DNA of 64,000 nt. It comes from DATKJS01 sp050015275 (lineage in GTDB: Bacteria > Acidobacteriota > Aminicenantia > Aminicenantales > Saccharicenantaceae). Under the pieces are notes generated by a model. It worked only from the letters and a program-made list of their open reading frames with translations. It made no database searches and was not told the origin of the DNA. Positions 25,825 to 34,329 of the stretch are shown here, in pieces. The first letter of the stretch is position 1. Each line of letters starts with the position of its first letter. The stretch spans positions 72,209-136,208 of the forward strand of contig JBEKBS010000004.1 of the NCBI GenBank assembly GCA_050015275.1, given 5' to 3'. The position numbers and the translations under genes are program-made.

Positions 25825-26421
25825 ATGAAAACAAAAGACTTCCGGGAAATCCAGGTCTCAAGCACCCTCCTTGTGATCATCTTCCTGTGCGTGCTCGTCC
25901 TCGGCGTCTTCATTTTCCTGTTGGGTGTTTCGGTCGGGAAGAAGCAGGTCCAGATCGTCGCCGCGACGCAGGTCGTGGCCCAGCAGATCCAGGAGCCCGT
26001 CAAGGACCAGGCCGCCGGGAAACCGGCCGAGCCGGCCCAGGGTCAGGTCAAGAGCGGACCGGAATCGGGGCTGACGACGAGCGCTCCCCTGTCCGGAAGC
26101 CAGGGAAAGCCGGCGCCCAAGGCCTTGCCCTTGCCGGCCACGAAGAATCCCCCCAAGACGGCCGCGGCGGCGGCCGGGGCTGGGCTTTTTTATATCCAAG
26201 TCGCCGCCTTTACGGACAGGGCTCAGGCCACAGCGGAAGCCGAAAAGTTCCGCAAACGGGGGTTTCCGGTGATCGTCGCCGACCCCCGTCCGACCGATAC
26301 CAAGTCCTGGTATCGGGTCAGGGTGGGCGGCTTTTCCACCCGGGAGAAAGCGGCCGCGAACCTGACCAAGCTGAACGAGAGCGCTAAGAAGAAAACCGAC
26401 TACAGGATCGTCAGGGACTGA
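25825..26421 (+). CDS. SPOR domain-containing membrane protein
   Basis: 198 residues. A short cytoplasmic N-terminus precedes one membrane segment (about 14-37), a Pro/Ala/Gly-rich periplasmic linker (about 50-115), and a SPOR domain (about 120-197) with the pattern FYIQVAAFTDRAQA...WYRVRVGGFSTREKA. SPOR domains bind peptidoglycan that lacks stem peptides, usually at the division site. It follows the slipin gene by 5 bp and precedes lnt by 49 bp. The exact protein (FtsN-like, DedD-like or other) is not decided. Confidence 0.88.
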   Translation: MKTKDFREIQVSSTLLVIIFLCVLVLGVFIFLLGVSVGKKQVQIVAATQVVAQQIQEPVKDQAAGKPAEPAQGQVKSGPESGLTTSAPLSGSQGKPAPKALPLPATKNPPKTAAAAAGAGLFYIQVAAFTDRAQATAEAEKFRKRGFPVIVADPRPTDTKSWYRVRVGGFSTREKAAANLTKLNESAKKKTDYRIVRD

Positions 26422-26470
26422 GACCTTCCGGCCCGGAGCCCGGAACGAGCTTCCCAAGGAAACTATCGCC

Positions 26471-28009
26471 ATGTGGCTGGCTGTCCTGAGCGGGGTCTTG
26501 ACGGGCCTGGCGTTTCCCAAGCTTCACTTCGCTTTTCTGGCCTGGGTGTCCTTGATCCCGCTTTTCGTCGCGCTCTCCGGCAAGCGCGTTCTGTCCGGGT
26601 TCAGGCTCGGGGCGGTCGCCGGCCTTTTTTTCTACGGCGTCCTTCTCTATTGGATCCCGGCCGTCCCCCGGCATTACGCCGGCATGCCGCTCTGGCTCTG
26701 CCTCGTCATCTACCTGGCCCTCATCGCATTCCTGGCCCTTTATTGGGGACTCTTCGGCGCCCTCTTCGTCAGGGCCCGCAGGGCGTTCCCGACCGGGGCG
26801 TTCATCCTGGCCCCATTCTTCTGGGTCGCTTGCGAATATCTCACGACCCATCTCCTGACGGGATTTCCCTGGGGGCTCCTGGGCACGAGCCAGTTCGAAA
26901 ACCTGCCCTTCCTCCAGACCGCTTCCCTGACCGGGGTGAGCGGGATCTCTTTTATCCTCGTCCTTCTCCAGAGCTCTTTCGTCCTGGCCATGACGCGGAA
27001 AAAGCGGGGACCTTTCTTTGCGGCCATCGGGCTTCTCGTCCTCGCCCACTCCTGGGGCTGGTACGAGCTCAAGAAGGCCAGCTTCGACGGGCCGGCGAAA
27101 GTCCAGGCGTCGGTCATCCAGGGGAATGTTTCCTCGGATATCTATTGGGATTTCGCCCAGGCGGGACAGGTCCGGCAGATCTTCGACCAGCACATGGCCC
27201 TGACCCGTCAGGCCGCTTCGGGCGGCTCGGGCCTGGTCATCTGGCCGGAATTCACGGTCCCGCTCTGTTTCAGCTGCAGTGAGGAGATCTACCGTGAGCT
27301 TGGCGCCGGGCTCGAAGACTACGTCCGGTCGAGCGGGGTCACGCTCCTCATCGGGACCAACGAAACGACGGGTCCGCCCGGAAACCGGCTCTACCACAAT
27401 ACGGCCATGGCCCTTCACCCGGACCTCTCCCGGAGCCTCTACTTCAAGATGCATCTGGTCCCCTTTGGGGAGTACACGCCCTACAAAAAGGTCTTTTTCT
27501 TCATCGAAAAGCTGACCCACGCCATCGGCGAGATCACGCCCGGGACCGAGCCCGTCCTGCATGCGTACGCGGGGCACAAGTTCGCTTCGCCCATCTGCTA
27601 CGAGGTCATCTTTCCCGGGCTCGTCCGGGGCTTCGTCCGCCGGGGCGCCACCTTTCTTGTGACGATCACCAACGATGGCTGGTACGGCACCTCCGCGGCT
27701 CCTTATCAGCATTGGGCCCAGGCGGTCCTCCGGGCCGTCGAAAACCGCCGATATCTCCTCCGGGCCGCCACGACCGGCATCAGCGGGATCGTCGACCCCT
27801 TCGGCCGCGTGCTCGGCCGCTCCCGCCTGATGACGACGGCCGTCCTCACCGGAACGATCTCTCCGTCCAGCCGCCTGTCGCTTTACACGAGGACCGGAGA
27901 CGTCCTTCCCCTGGCCGGCTTGACATTGGCCTTCCTGTCCTCTATTCTGGCTCTGATCCGTCAACGGAAGGACAGGCACCGCCATGGCTATGACAGAAAT
28001 CTCGTCTGA
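26471..28009 (+). CDS. lnt: Apolipoprotein N-acyltransferase
   Basis: 512 residues. Six membrane segments cover about 1-195, and a nitrilase-like periplasmic domain covers about 208-470, with a last membrane segment near the C-terminus. The catalytic triad is Glu260 (WPEF), Lys326 (YFKMHLVPFGEYTP) and Cys376 (SPICYE). The enzyme adds the third acyl chain to the N-terminal Cys of lipoproteins in the inner membrane, which fits the lipoproteins in this window. The last 26 nt overlap the start of prfB. AAGGAA lies upstream of the start. Confidence 0.95.
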   Translation: MWLAVLSGVLTGLAFPKLHFAFLAWVSLIPLFVALSGKRVLSGFRLGAVAGLFFYGVLLYWIPAVPRHYAGMPLWLCLVIYLALIAFLALYWGLFGALFVRARRAFPTGAFILAPFFWVACEYLTTHLLTGFPWGLLGTSQFENLPFLQTASLTGVSGISFILVLLQSSFVLAMTRKKRGPFFAAIGLLVLAHSWGWYELKKASFDGPAKVQASVIQGNVSSDIYWDFAQAGQVRQIFDQHMALTRQAASGGSGLVIWPEFTVPLCFSCSEEIYRELGAGLEDYVRSSGVTLLIGTNETTGPPGNRLYHNTAMALHPDLSRSLYFKMHLVPFGEYTPYKKVFFFIEKLTHAIGEITPGTEPVLHAYAGHKFASPICYEVIFPGLVRGFVRRGATFLVTITNDGWYGTSAAPYQHWAQAVLRAVENRRYLLRAATTGISGIVDPFGRVLGRSRLMTTAVLTGTISPSSRLSLYTRTGDVLPLAGLTLAFLSSILALIRQRKDRHRHGYDRNLV

Positions 28010-29112
28010 ACTCAGGACGCGCCTCGACGGCTTCTTCGGCAAGTACGAAGAGCTGCGGGGCTTCCTTTGACCTCGATCATAAAAAAGCCGAATGCGACTC
28101 GATCAACCAGCGGCTCGCCTCGCCTGAGGTCTGGCAGGACCAGAAGACCTCCCAGTCCCTCCAGCAGAAAAAAAAGCGGCTCGAGCGGGACCTCCAGTTC
28201 TTCGGAAAGATCCAGGACCAGAAGGACGAGATCGACGTCCTGACGGAACTCCTGTCGGAGGGCGAAAACGTCGGGCCCGAGATCGAGGCCGCCCTCGTCC
28301 GCTTCGAGAAGGACCTCTCGGACGGAGAGCTCCGGGCCCTCTTTTTCGAGGAGAATGACCCCCGGAACGCCATCCTGACCATCCACCCCGGCGCCGGCGG
28401 CACGGAATCCCAGGACTGGGCCCAGATGCTCTTACGGATGTATCTCCGCTACGCGGAGCGCAAGGGGTTCAAGACCGAGGTCCTCGACCTCCAACCCGGT
28501 GAAGAGGCGGGCCTCAAGAGCGCGACCCTCCGGGTCGAGGGGGATTACGCTTTCGGCAACCTGAGCCAGGAATCCGGGGTCCACCGGCTTGTCCGGATCT
28601 CGCCCTTCGACGCGGCCAAACGCCGCCACACCTCGTTCGCCGCGGTCTTCGCCTGCCCGGAGATCGACGAGGACATCGAGGTCGCCATCAACCCGGACGA
28701 CTTGAAGATCGACACCTACCGGTCCGGGGGGAAGGGCGGCCAGCACGTCAACACCACGGACTCGGCCGTCCGCATCACGCACCTCCCGACCGGCATCGTC
28801 GTCCAGTGCCAGAACGAGCGCTCCCAGCACAAGAACAAGGCCTCGGCCATGAAGGTCCTCAAGGCCCGCCTCTATGACCTCGAGCAGCGGAAGAAGCGCG
28901 AAAAGATCGAGAAGCTCGAGGACGCCAAGACCGACATCGCCTGGGGCAATCAGATCCGCTCCTATGTCCTCCATCCGTACCGAATGATCAAGGACCTCAG
29001 GACGCGGGTGGAAACGGGCGATACCGAGCGGGTCCTGGACGGCGACCTCGACGAGTTCGTCAGGGCCGCGCTCGTCCTGAGGAAAAAATCAGCGTCCGCT
29101 GTCGTCACCTGA
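27984..29112 (+). CDS. prfB: Peptide chain release factor 2, with programmed +1 frameshift
   Basis: The first frame runs 28 codons from ATG 27984 to an in-frame TGA (28068-28070). At CTT-TGA-C a +1 shift reads GAC from 28069 and continues to 29112, giving 375 residues. The CTTTGA slip site and the GCGGGG just upstream match the conserved autoregulatory site, by which RF2 limits its own synthesis at UGA. The SPF recognition motif (ISPFD), and GGQ at 251-253, are present. The first part overlaps lnt by 26 nt. The join must be annotated as a ribosomal slippage, not a pseudogene. Confidence 0.95.
28061..28073 (+). promoter_or_regulatory. prfB +1 frameshift site
   Basis: CTT-TGA-C (28065-28071) preceded by a G-rich SD-like element (GGGG, 28057-28060). 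In the well-known case, slow RF2 termination at TGA lets the ribosome slip by one base. Confidence 0.9.
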
Positions 29113-29174
29113 TCCCCGGAACTCGTTCGGCCTCCCTGGCCCCTGTCCCCGAGAGGTTTCGCGGCGGACCGACC

Positions 29175-29203
29175 TTGATGTTTGGCCGATAAAACTGTAA
29201 GAT
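29175..29203 (+). promoter_or_regulatory. Putative promoter of the DUF1844-ribF run
   Basis: TTGATG (29175-29180), exact 17-bp spacer, TAAGAT (29198-29203). Because the -10 covers 29202, the upstream ATG at 29202 cannot be the DUF1844 start. Confidence 0.55.
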
Positions 29204-29282
29204 GGGGATCCTTGACAGTCTCGGCCCATCCGGAGAGCAGGGTCCGGAGCGGCGAGAGCATCCCAGAACGAAGGATCCTTCC

Positions 29283-29606
29283 ATGGCCTCAGACGACCGC
29301 TCGGACGATCAGGGCGAACGCGCCCCCTCTTCAGAAGGCAAAAGGTTCCTCCCCCCGCTCGAATTCGGCTCCATTGTCGTCCTCCTCTACTTCCCCGCCC
29401 TCATCCACCTCGGTCTCATGGACGACCCGGCGGCCGGCGACCGGCACGAGGACCTGACCCTGGCGAAGCGGAACATCGATCTCCTCGACCTCCTCAAGGA
29501 CAGGACCAAGGGGAACCTCGACGGGGAAGAGGAAAAATTCCTGGAGGGCGTGCTGGACCAGCTCAAGATGGCCTACCTCAAGAAGGCGGATATCCTCAAG
29601 ATGTGA
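29283..29606 (+). CDS. DUF1844 family protein
   Basis: 107 residues from the ATG at 29283 (GAAGGA 7-12 nt upstream). The N-terminal 25 residues are charged and Ser-rich. The domain follows: FGSIVVLLYFPALIHLG (a hydrophobic helix), then ARRNIDLLDLLKDRTKGNL-like text (AKRNIDLLDLLKDRTKGNL) and FLEGVLDQLKMAYLKK. The family is widespread in Acidobacteria and Deltaproteobacteria and has no known role. It heads a run with ribF 3 bp downstream. Confidence 0.85.
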   Translation: MASDDRSDDQGERAPSSEGKRFLPPLEFGSIVVLLYFPALIHLGLMDDPAAGDRHEDLTLAKRNIDLLDLLKDRTKGNLDGEEEKFLEGVLDQLKMAYLKKADILKM

Positions 29607-29609
29607 CCC

Positions 29610-30533
29610 ATGATGGTCTTCCACGGGTTTGAAGAGTTCCGGGCCCTTCCCCGGCCCGCGGCCGTGGCCATCGGCAATTTCGACGGCGTCCATCTCGGGC
29701 ACCGAAGGATCCTGGCCCGCCTCTGCGCCCTGGCCGACGCGCGCGACTTTTCTTCGCTCGTCCTGACGTTCGACCCCCACCCGGAGCGAGTTCTCGGGAA
29801 AAAGGCCGTCCGGATGATCGACTCGCCGGAGCAGAGACTGGAGCGCCTCCGGAAGTCGTGCGTCGAGGCCGTTCTCGTGACCAGGTTCGACCGGGCCTTC
29901 TCGGAGCTCTCAGGGCCGCATTTCGTCGAACGGATCCTCCTCGAGCGGCTGGGGGCCCGGGAAGTCGTCGTCGGCCGGGATTTCCACTTTGGCCGGGGCC
30001 GCCGCGGAGATGTCGGGCGACTCCGTGAGCTCGGCCGCCAGCACGGCCTGCGTGTCCATGTCGTGCCCCCCGCCGTCATCGACGGTGTCGCCGTCAGCTC
30101 GAGCGCCATCCGCCGGCTCCTCATCCAGGGACGCGTCAACGAGGCGGCCCGCCTGCTCGGCCGGCCTTACGAGATATCGGGCGAGGTGGTGAGGGGCCTC
30201 TCCCGCGGGCGTCGCCTCGGCGCGCCAACCGCCAACCTCCGGACCGCGAACGAGATCCTGCCCGACGGCATCTTCATCACGGAGGCGATCTGGAGAGGGC
30301 GGACGTTGCCCTCGGTCACGAGCATCGGGACCAACCCGACCTTCGGGCTCCACCCGACGAGCGTCGAGACACACATCCTGGACCGCCGTGTCCGGCTCTA
30401 CGGAGCCCGGCTCACGGTCCGCTTCCTCCAGAGAATTCGGGAGACAAGGAAGTTCCCCGATGCGCAGACCCTCGCGGCCAGGATCGGGAGGGACCTGGAC
30501 GTCGCCCGGGCCTTTTTCGCCGGCCCGGGTTGA
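29610..30533 (+). CDS. ribF: Bifunctional riboflavin kinase/FAD synthetase
   Basis: 307 residues. The N-terminal FAD synthetase (nucleotidyltransferase) domain has GNFDGVHLGHRRIL (about 22-35) and TFDPHPERVLG. The C-terminal riboflavin kinase domain (about 183-305) has GRRLGAPTAN, which contains the PTAN motif. The enzyme makes FMN and FAD from riboflavin. It begins 3 bp after DUF1844 and 44 bp before pyrR. Length and motifs are canonical. Confidence 0.95.
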   Translation: MMVFHGFEEFRALPRPAAVAIGNFDGVHLGHRRILARLCALADARDFSSLVLTFDPHPERVLGKKAVRMIDSPEQRLERLRKSCVEAVLVTRFDRAFSELSGPHFVERILLERLGAREVVVGRDFHFGRGRRGDVGRLRELGRQHGLRVHVVPPAVIDGVAVSSSAIRRLLIQGRVNEAARLLGRPYEISGEVVRGLSRGRRLGAPTANLRTANEILPDGIFITEAIWRGRTLPSVTSIGTNPTFGLHPTSVETHILDRRVRLYGARLTVRFLQRIRETRKFPDAQTLAARIGRDLDVARAFFAGPG

Positions 30534-30577
30534 CTTTTTTCCCGGGATATAGCATTTTCCTTGCGAGGAGTTGACGA

Positions 30578-31129
30578 ATGGACAAGAAGATCAAGGCCCG
30601 GATCATGGACTCGAGCAAGATCCGGCGCGTCCTCAACCGGATCTCGACCGAGATCATCGAGCGGAACCGCAACCTCAAGAGCCTGGTCATCATCGGCATC
30701 AAGACCCGGGGCATCTTCATCGGCAAAAGGATCGCCCGCCTGATCAAGGAGCTCGAGGGCGTGGACATTCCGGTCGGCGTCCTGGATATCACCCGGTACC
30801 GGGACGACCTCCCGGCCGGGGAAATCCGGACGGCAGGCAAAACCCCGAAAATCGATTTCGCCATCGACAAGAAGGACGTCCTCCTCATCGACGACGTCCT
30901 GATGACCGGACGGACGATCCGAGCCGCCATGGATGGCCTGATGGACGCCGGGCGGCCGAAGACGGTCCAGCTCATCGTCCTCATCGACCGTGGCCACCGG
31001 GAGCTCCCCATCCGGCCGGACTACGTGGGGAAGATCCTGCCGACCTCCCGCCGCGAGGTCATCCAGGTCCGGCTCAAGGAGCTCGACTCGATCGACGAGG
31101 TCCTGATCGCGGAGCCGACCAAGATCTGA
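30578..31129 (+). CDS. pyrR: PyrR: pyrimidine operon regulator/uracil phosphoribosyltransferase
   Basis: 183 residues. The PRPP-binding motif VLLIDDVLMTGRT (about 105-117) and the family-specific IGIKTRGIFIGKRIA and VGVLDITRYRDDL segments support PyrR. In Firmicutes it binds a stem in pyr mRNA leaders and attenuates transcription in response to UMP, and it has some UPRTase activity. The 44-bp upstream gap is too short for a classical attenuator, and none was seen before pyrC. It has GAGGAG at the expected distance. Confidence 0.93.
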   Translation: MDKKIKARIMDSSKIRRVLNRISTEIIERNRNLKSLVIIGIKTRGIFIGKRIARLIKELEGVDIPVGVLDITRYRDDLPAGEIRTAGKTPKIDFAIDKKDVLLIDDVLMTGRTIRAAMDGLMDAGRPKTVQLIVLIDRGHRELPIRPDYVGKILPTSRREVIQVRLKELDSIDEVLIAEPTKI

Positions 31130-31150
31130 AGGGGTGGCGCGGGGGGGACC

Positions 31151-32464
31151 ATGGAGCTTCTGATCAAGAACGGCCGGGTGGTCGACCCGGAGACGAAAAC
31201 CGACGGGACCCTCGACCTCCTCATCGTCGACGGCAGGATCGCCGAAATCAAGCCCAGGATCGAGGCCCGGTTGTGTCCGACCATCGACGCCACGAGGCTG
31301 GCCGTCGTGCCCGGGCTCATCGACATGCACACTCACCTCCGGGAGCCGGGGTTCGAGCCCAAGGAAACCATCGCCACGGGGTCTCGCGCTGCTGCCAAGG
31401 GCGGGTTCACGACAGTCTGCGCGATGCCCAACACAAACCCCGTCAACGACGACCCCCGCGTCACCCAAGACATCCTCGCCGTGGCCGGGCGCTGCGCCGT
31501 CGTCAACGTCCTCCCGATCGCGGCCATCAGCAAGGGATCCCGGGGCGAGGAGCTCGTGGACATGGCCGGCCTGCTGTCAGCCGGGGCCATCGCTTTTTCC
31601 GACGACGGCCAGCCGGTCCTCGACAGCCGCTTCATGAAACGGGCCCTCGAGTCCGCCAAGGCCCTCGGCGCGCTCGTCATCGACCATTGCGAGGACAAGG
31701 CCTTGAGCCGCGACGGCGTCATGCATGAGGGAGCGCGCTCCCGCCGCTTCGGCCTCAAGGGGATCCCGGCGGAGGCCGAGGAGGTCATGGTCACCCGCGA
31801 CCTCGCCCTCGCCCGGGAGACCGGGGGCCGGGTCCACATCGCCCATATCAGCACGAAGGGCGGAGTCGCGGCCCTCCGTGCGGCCAGGGAACAGGGGGTC
31901 GCCGCCTCGGCCGAGGTGACGCCCCACCATCTCATCCTGACCGACGCGGCCCTCGAAGATCATGACCCGAACTTCAAAATGAACCCCCCCCTGCGAAGCC
32001 AGGCGGACGTGGACGCGCTCGTCGAAGCCATGAAATCCGGCGTCATCGACGCCATTGCCACGGACCATGCCCCTCACACCATCAAGGAAAAAGGCCAGGG
32101 CCTCGAAAAAGCGCCCTTCGGGATCGTTGGCCTGGAGACGGCGGTCCCTCTCATTCTCGACCGTTTCGTCCATAAAAAAATCATTTCCCTTGAGCGTTTC
32201 GTGGCTCTCCTGTCCGCCAACCCCGCCCGCCTGCTCGGCCTGCGGAGAAAAGGCCGGATCTCCGTCGGGGCGGACGCCGATATCACGGTCCTGGATCTTT
32301 CCCAAGAGGTGACGGTTGACCGGGAAACCTTCGAATCCAAAGGGCGGAACACGCCGTTCGACGGCTGGAAACTGAACGGGCGGGCCGTGATGACGATTGT
32401 CGCCGGCCGGGTGGTCTATCCCTTCGATTTCACCTTCCCGGAGGCGCCCGCAAGGTCCGCCTGA
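31151..32464 (+). CDS. pyrC: Dihydroorotase
   Basis: 437 residues, type I dihydroorotase. The zinc-site motif DMHTHLREPGFE (about 57-68) and CAMPNTNPV are followed by DHAPHT (about 304-309) with the conserved Asp. The enzyme cyclises N-carbamoylaspartate to dihydroorotate in pyrimidine synthesis. It follows pyrR by 21 bp; the usual pyrB lies elsewhere. The start is preceded by a G-rich tract. Confidence 0.95.
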   Translation: MELLIKNGRVVDPETKTDGTLDLLIVDGRIAEIKPRIEARLCPTIDATRLAVVPGLIDMHTHLREPGFEPKETIATGSRAAAKGGFTTVCAMPNTNPVNDDPRVTQDILAVAGRCAVVNVLPIAAISKGSRGEELVDMAGLLSAGAIAFSDDGQPVLDSRFMKRALESAKALGALVIDHCEDKALSRDGVMHEGARSRRFGLKGIPAEAEEVMVTRDLALARETGGRVHIAHISTKGGVAALRAAREQGVAASAEVTPHHLILTDAALEDHDPNFKMNPPLRSQADVDALVEAMKSGVIDAIATDHAPHTIKEKGQGLEKAPFGIVGLETAVPLILDRFVHKKIISLERFVALLSANPARLLGLRRKGRISVGADADITVLDLSQEVTVDRETFESKGRNTPFDGWKLNGRAVMTIVAGRVVYPFDFTFPEAPARSA

Positions 32465-32482
32465 AGCCGGAGGACGCTGGCT

Positions 32483-33223
32483 ATGAAGACCGACCGCATC
32501 GAGAAGGCCGCCGGATACGCGTTCAAGGACGCCAAACTCTTGCGGAAGGCCCTGACCCACAGCTCCCACGCCTACGAGAACCAGCCGGACGGACCCCAGG
32601 ACAACGAGCTCCTGGAGTTCCTCGGGGATTCGGTCATCGGCCTGGCCACGGCCGAGTTCTACTTCAGGGCCTTCCCCGACCGGACCGAAGGCGAGCTGTC
32701 CAAGCTCAAGGCTTCGGCGACCAGCACGCTGGCCCTGGCCGGACAGGCCCGGAGGATCAAACTTGACAAAGCCATCCTCCTCGGCCGGGGGGAAGAGAAG
32801 AGCGGCGGCCGGACGAAGGGCTCCATCCTGGCCGGGGCGTTCGAGGCCCTGGCCGGGGCCATCTTCCTGGACGGGGGTTTCGAGGCCGCCCGCGCTTTCA
32901 TCCACCGTCTCCTCGCCCCGACCCTGAAACCCATCCGGACCGAGACCTTCCAGATCAATAATTACAAGTCGGCCCTTCAGGAACTGTTCCAGAAGGCCAA
33001 CTTCCCCGCGCCCGCTTACACCACCGTCACGGCCAAGGGGCCCGAGCACAAAAAGACCTTCACCGTAGAAGTCTCTCTGGGGGGCAAACCCCTAGCCAAG
33101 GCGAAGGGCCCGTCCAAGAAGGCCGCCGAGCAGAAGGCCGCCCAGAAGGCCCTCAAGAACTATCTCGGCCGGAGGATGAAGGAGATCTCTCCCGAGGCTT
33201 TTATCGTCGAGGGCGACGAATGA
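32483..33223 (+). CDS. rnc: Ribonuclease III with a missing metal ligand
   Basis: 246 residues. The N-terminal nuclease domain has LEFLGDS with Glu45 and Asp49 (E41 and D45 of E. coli). The second motif reads SILAGAFEALAG: Gly118 stands where the catalytic Asp (D114 of E. coli) is expected, while Glu121 (E117) is present. The double-stranded-RNA-binding domain (about 163-235) is intact. RNase III processes rRNA and structured mRNAs. The Asp-to-Gly change may lower or alter activity. It is last in a run with pyrC (18-bp gap). Confidence 0.92.
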   Translation: MKTDRIEKAAGYAFKDAKLLRKALTHSSHAYENQPDGPQDNELLEFLGDSVIGLATAEFYFRAFPDRTEGELSKLKASATSTLALAGQARRIKLDKAILLGRGEEKSGGRTKGSILAGAFEALAGAIFLDGGFEAARAFIHRLLAPTLKPIRTETFQINNYKSALQELFQKANFPAPAYTTVTAKGPEHKKTFTVEVSLGGKPLAKAKGPSKKAAEQKAAQKALKNYLGRRMKEISPEAFIVEGDE

Positions 33224-33257
33224 GCGGTCCGGCCTCCGGACTCCTGCCCGGAGCCGC

Positions 33258-34277
33258 TTAAGAGCCGATCAGGACGGCGACCGGCCGGAGCGAAGGGACG
33301 TTCTGGCAGACGATCTTGATGACCGCGACCAGGGGGACCGCCATGACCATCCCGGGGATCCCCCAGAGCCACCCCCAGAAGACCAAAGAAAAAATAAGGA
33401 CGAGAGGGCTCAAACCGAGTCCCTTGCCCATCATCCGGGGCTCGATCATGTTCCCCAGGAGATTGTCCGCCCCGACGGTGATGACGAGGATCCAGAGCGG
33501 GGTCCAAATCGTCCCGAACTGGAACAGGGCAAAGCCCACCCTGAGCACGGCGGCGACCACGGAGCCGACATTCGGGATGTAATTCAGAAGGAAAGCCAGG
33601 AAGCCCAAGAGGAGCGCGAAATGCACGCCGAAGAGCGAGAGGACGGCCCAGACCATGAGCCCGTTGATGAGGCTCAAGACGGTCTTGATCACCAGGTACT
33701 TCCGGACCTGGGAGTTGATCTTCTCGAGCGCCTCCATGACCTGGGCCACCCTCTCCGGACTCAGGGATTTCCGGACCTTGACCGTGATTCTGCCCCTCCC
33801 GAAAACGATGACGGCCAGGAACAGGAAAAGCAGAAAGAGCTTGCCCAAGAGCCCGAGGACGGGGCCCAGGGCACCTATCACAAAGGAGGCCGCGCTCTGG
33901 AGGTTGACCTTTTCGAAATAAGAAGCGACCTGCTGTTTGAGAGGGATCCCGCCGACGGCTTTTTCTAGCCACCCTGTGAGGCCGGTCAGCCTTTGCTCAA
34001 ACCGGGGAAGTTCCGCGGCCAGGGTTTTTCCGCTCGTATACACGACGATGCCGATGACGGAAAGGATGACGAACGCCCCGAGGAGGATGAGGACGACGGC
34101 CGCCGCTTTGGGGACCTTGAGCCTCAGGAGAAAAGCGATGATCGGGTCGACGACATAAGAAATGAAAATGGCGAGAATAAATGGATAGATGACCTCCCGG
34201 GCCGCCTTCAGGACAATCCCCAGGACGAAGATGACGATCAGGCCGACCGAGAGGCGGAAAAACTTATGATCGTCCAC
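33258..34277 (-). CDS. AI-2E family transporter (PerM-like)
   Basis: 339 residues, GTG start with GAGG 8 nt upstream. About eight membrane segments are seen: two near the N-terminus, a long soluble stretch (about 80-150), then a cluster from about 150 on. The FLLNYIPNVGSVVAAV stretch (about 234-249) is a family hallmark. Members of this family export autoinducer-2 or other small molecules, or act as Na+/H+ antiporters; the real substrate here is unknown. It converges on rnc. Confidence 0.9.
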   Translation of the reverse strand: MDDHKFFRLSVGLIVIFVLGIVLKAAREVIYPFILAIFISYVVDPIIAFLLRLKVPKAAAVVLILLGAFVILSVIGIVVYTSGKTLAAELPRFEQRLTGLTGWLEKAVGGIPLKQQVASYFEKVNLQSAASFVIGALGPVLGLLGKLFLLFLFLAVIVFGRGRITVKVRKSLSPERVAQVMEALEKINSQVRKYLVIKTVLSLINGLMVWAVLSLFGVHFALLLGFLAFLLNYIPNVGSVVAAVLRVGFALFQFGTIWTPLWILVITVGADNLLGNMIEPRMMGKGLGLSPLVLIFSLVFWGWLWGIPGMVMAVPLVAVIKIVCQNVPSLRPVAVLIGS

Positions 34278-34329
34278 TGGATGTACCTCTTATCATATTT
34301 CCCGCCGTGAACGTGAGGTCCTCAAGTCC

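Noticed and set aside
27984..28070. prfB read as a pseudogene because of the early TGA
   Set aside because: The CTTTGA context and the intact downstream frame match the known programmed +1 frameshift.
29202..29282. Longer start for DUF1844 at 29202
   Set aside because: It lies inside the predicted -10 box, and the ATG at 29283 has a better ribosome binding site.
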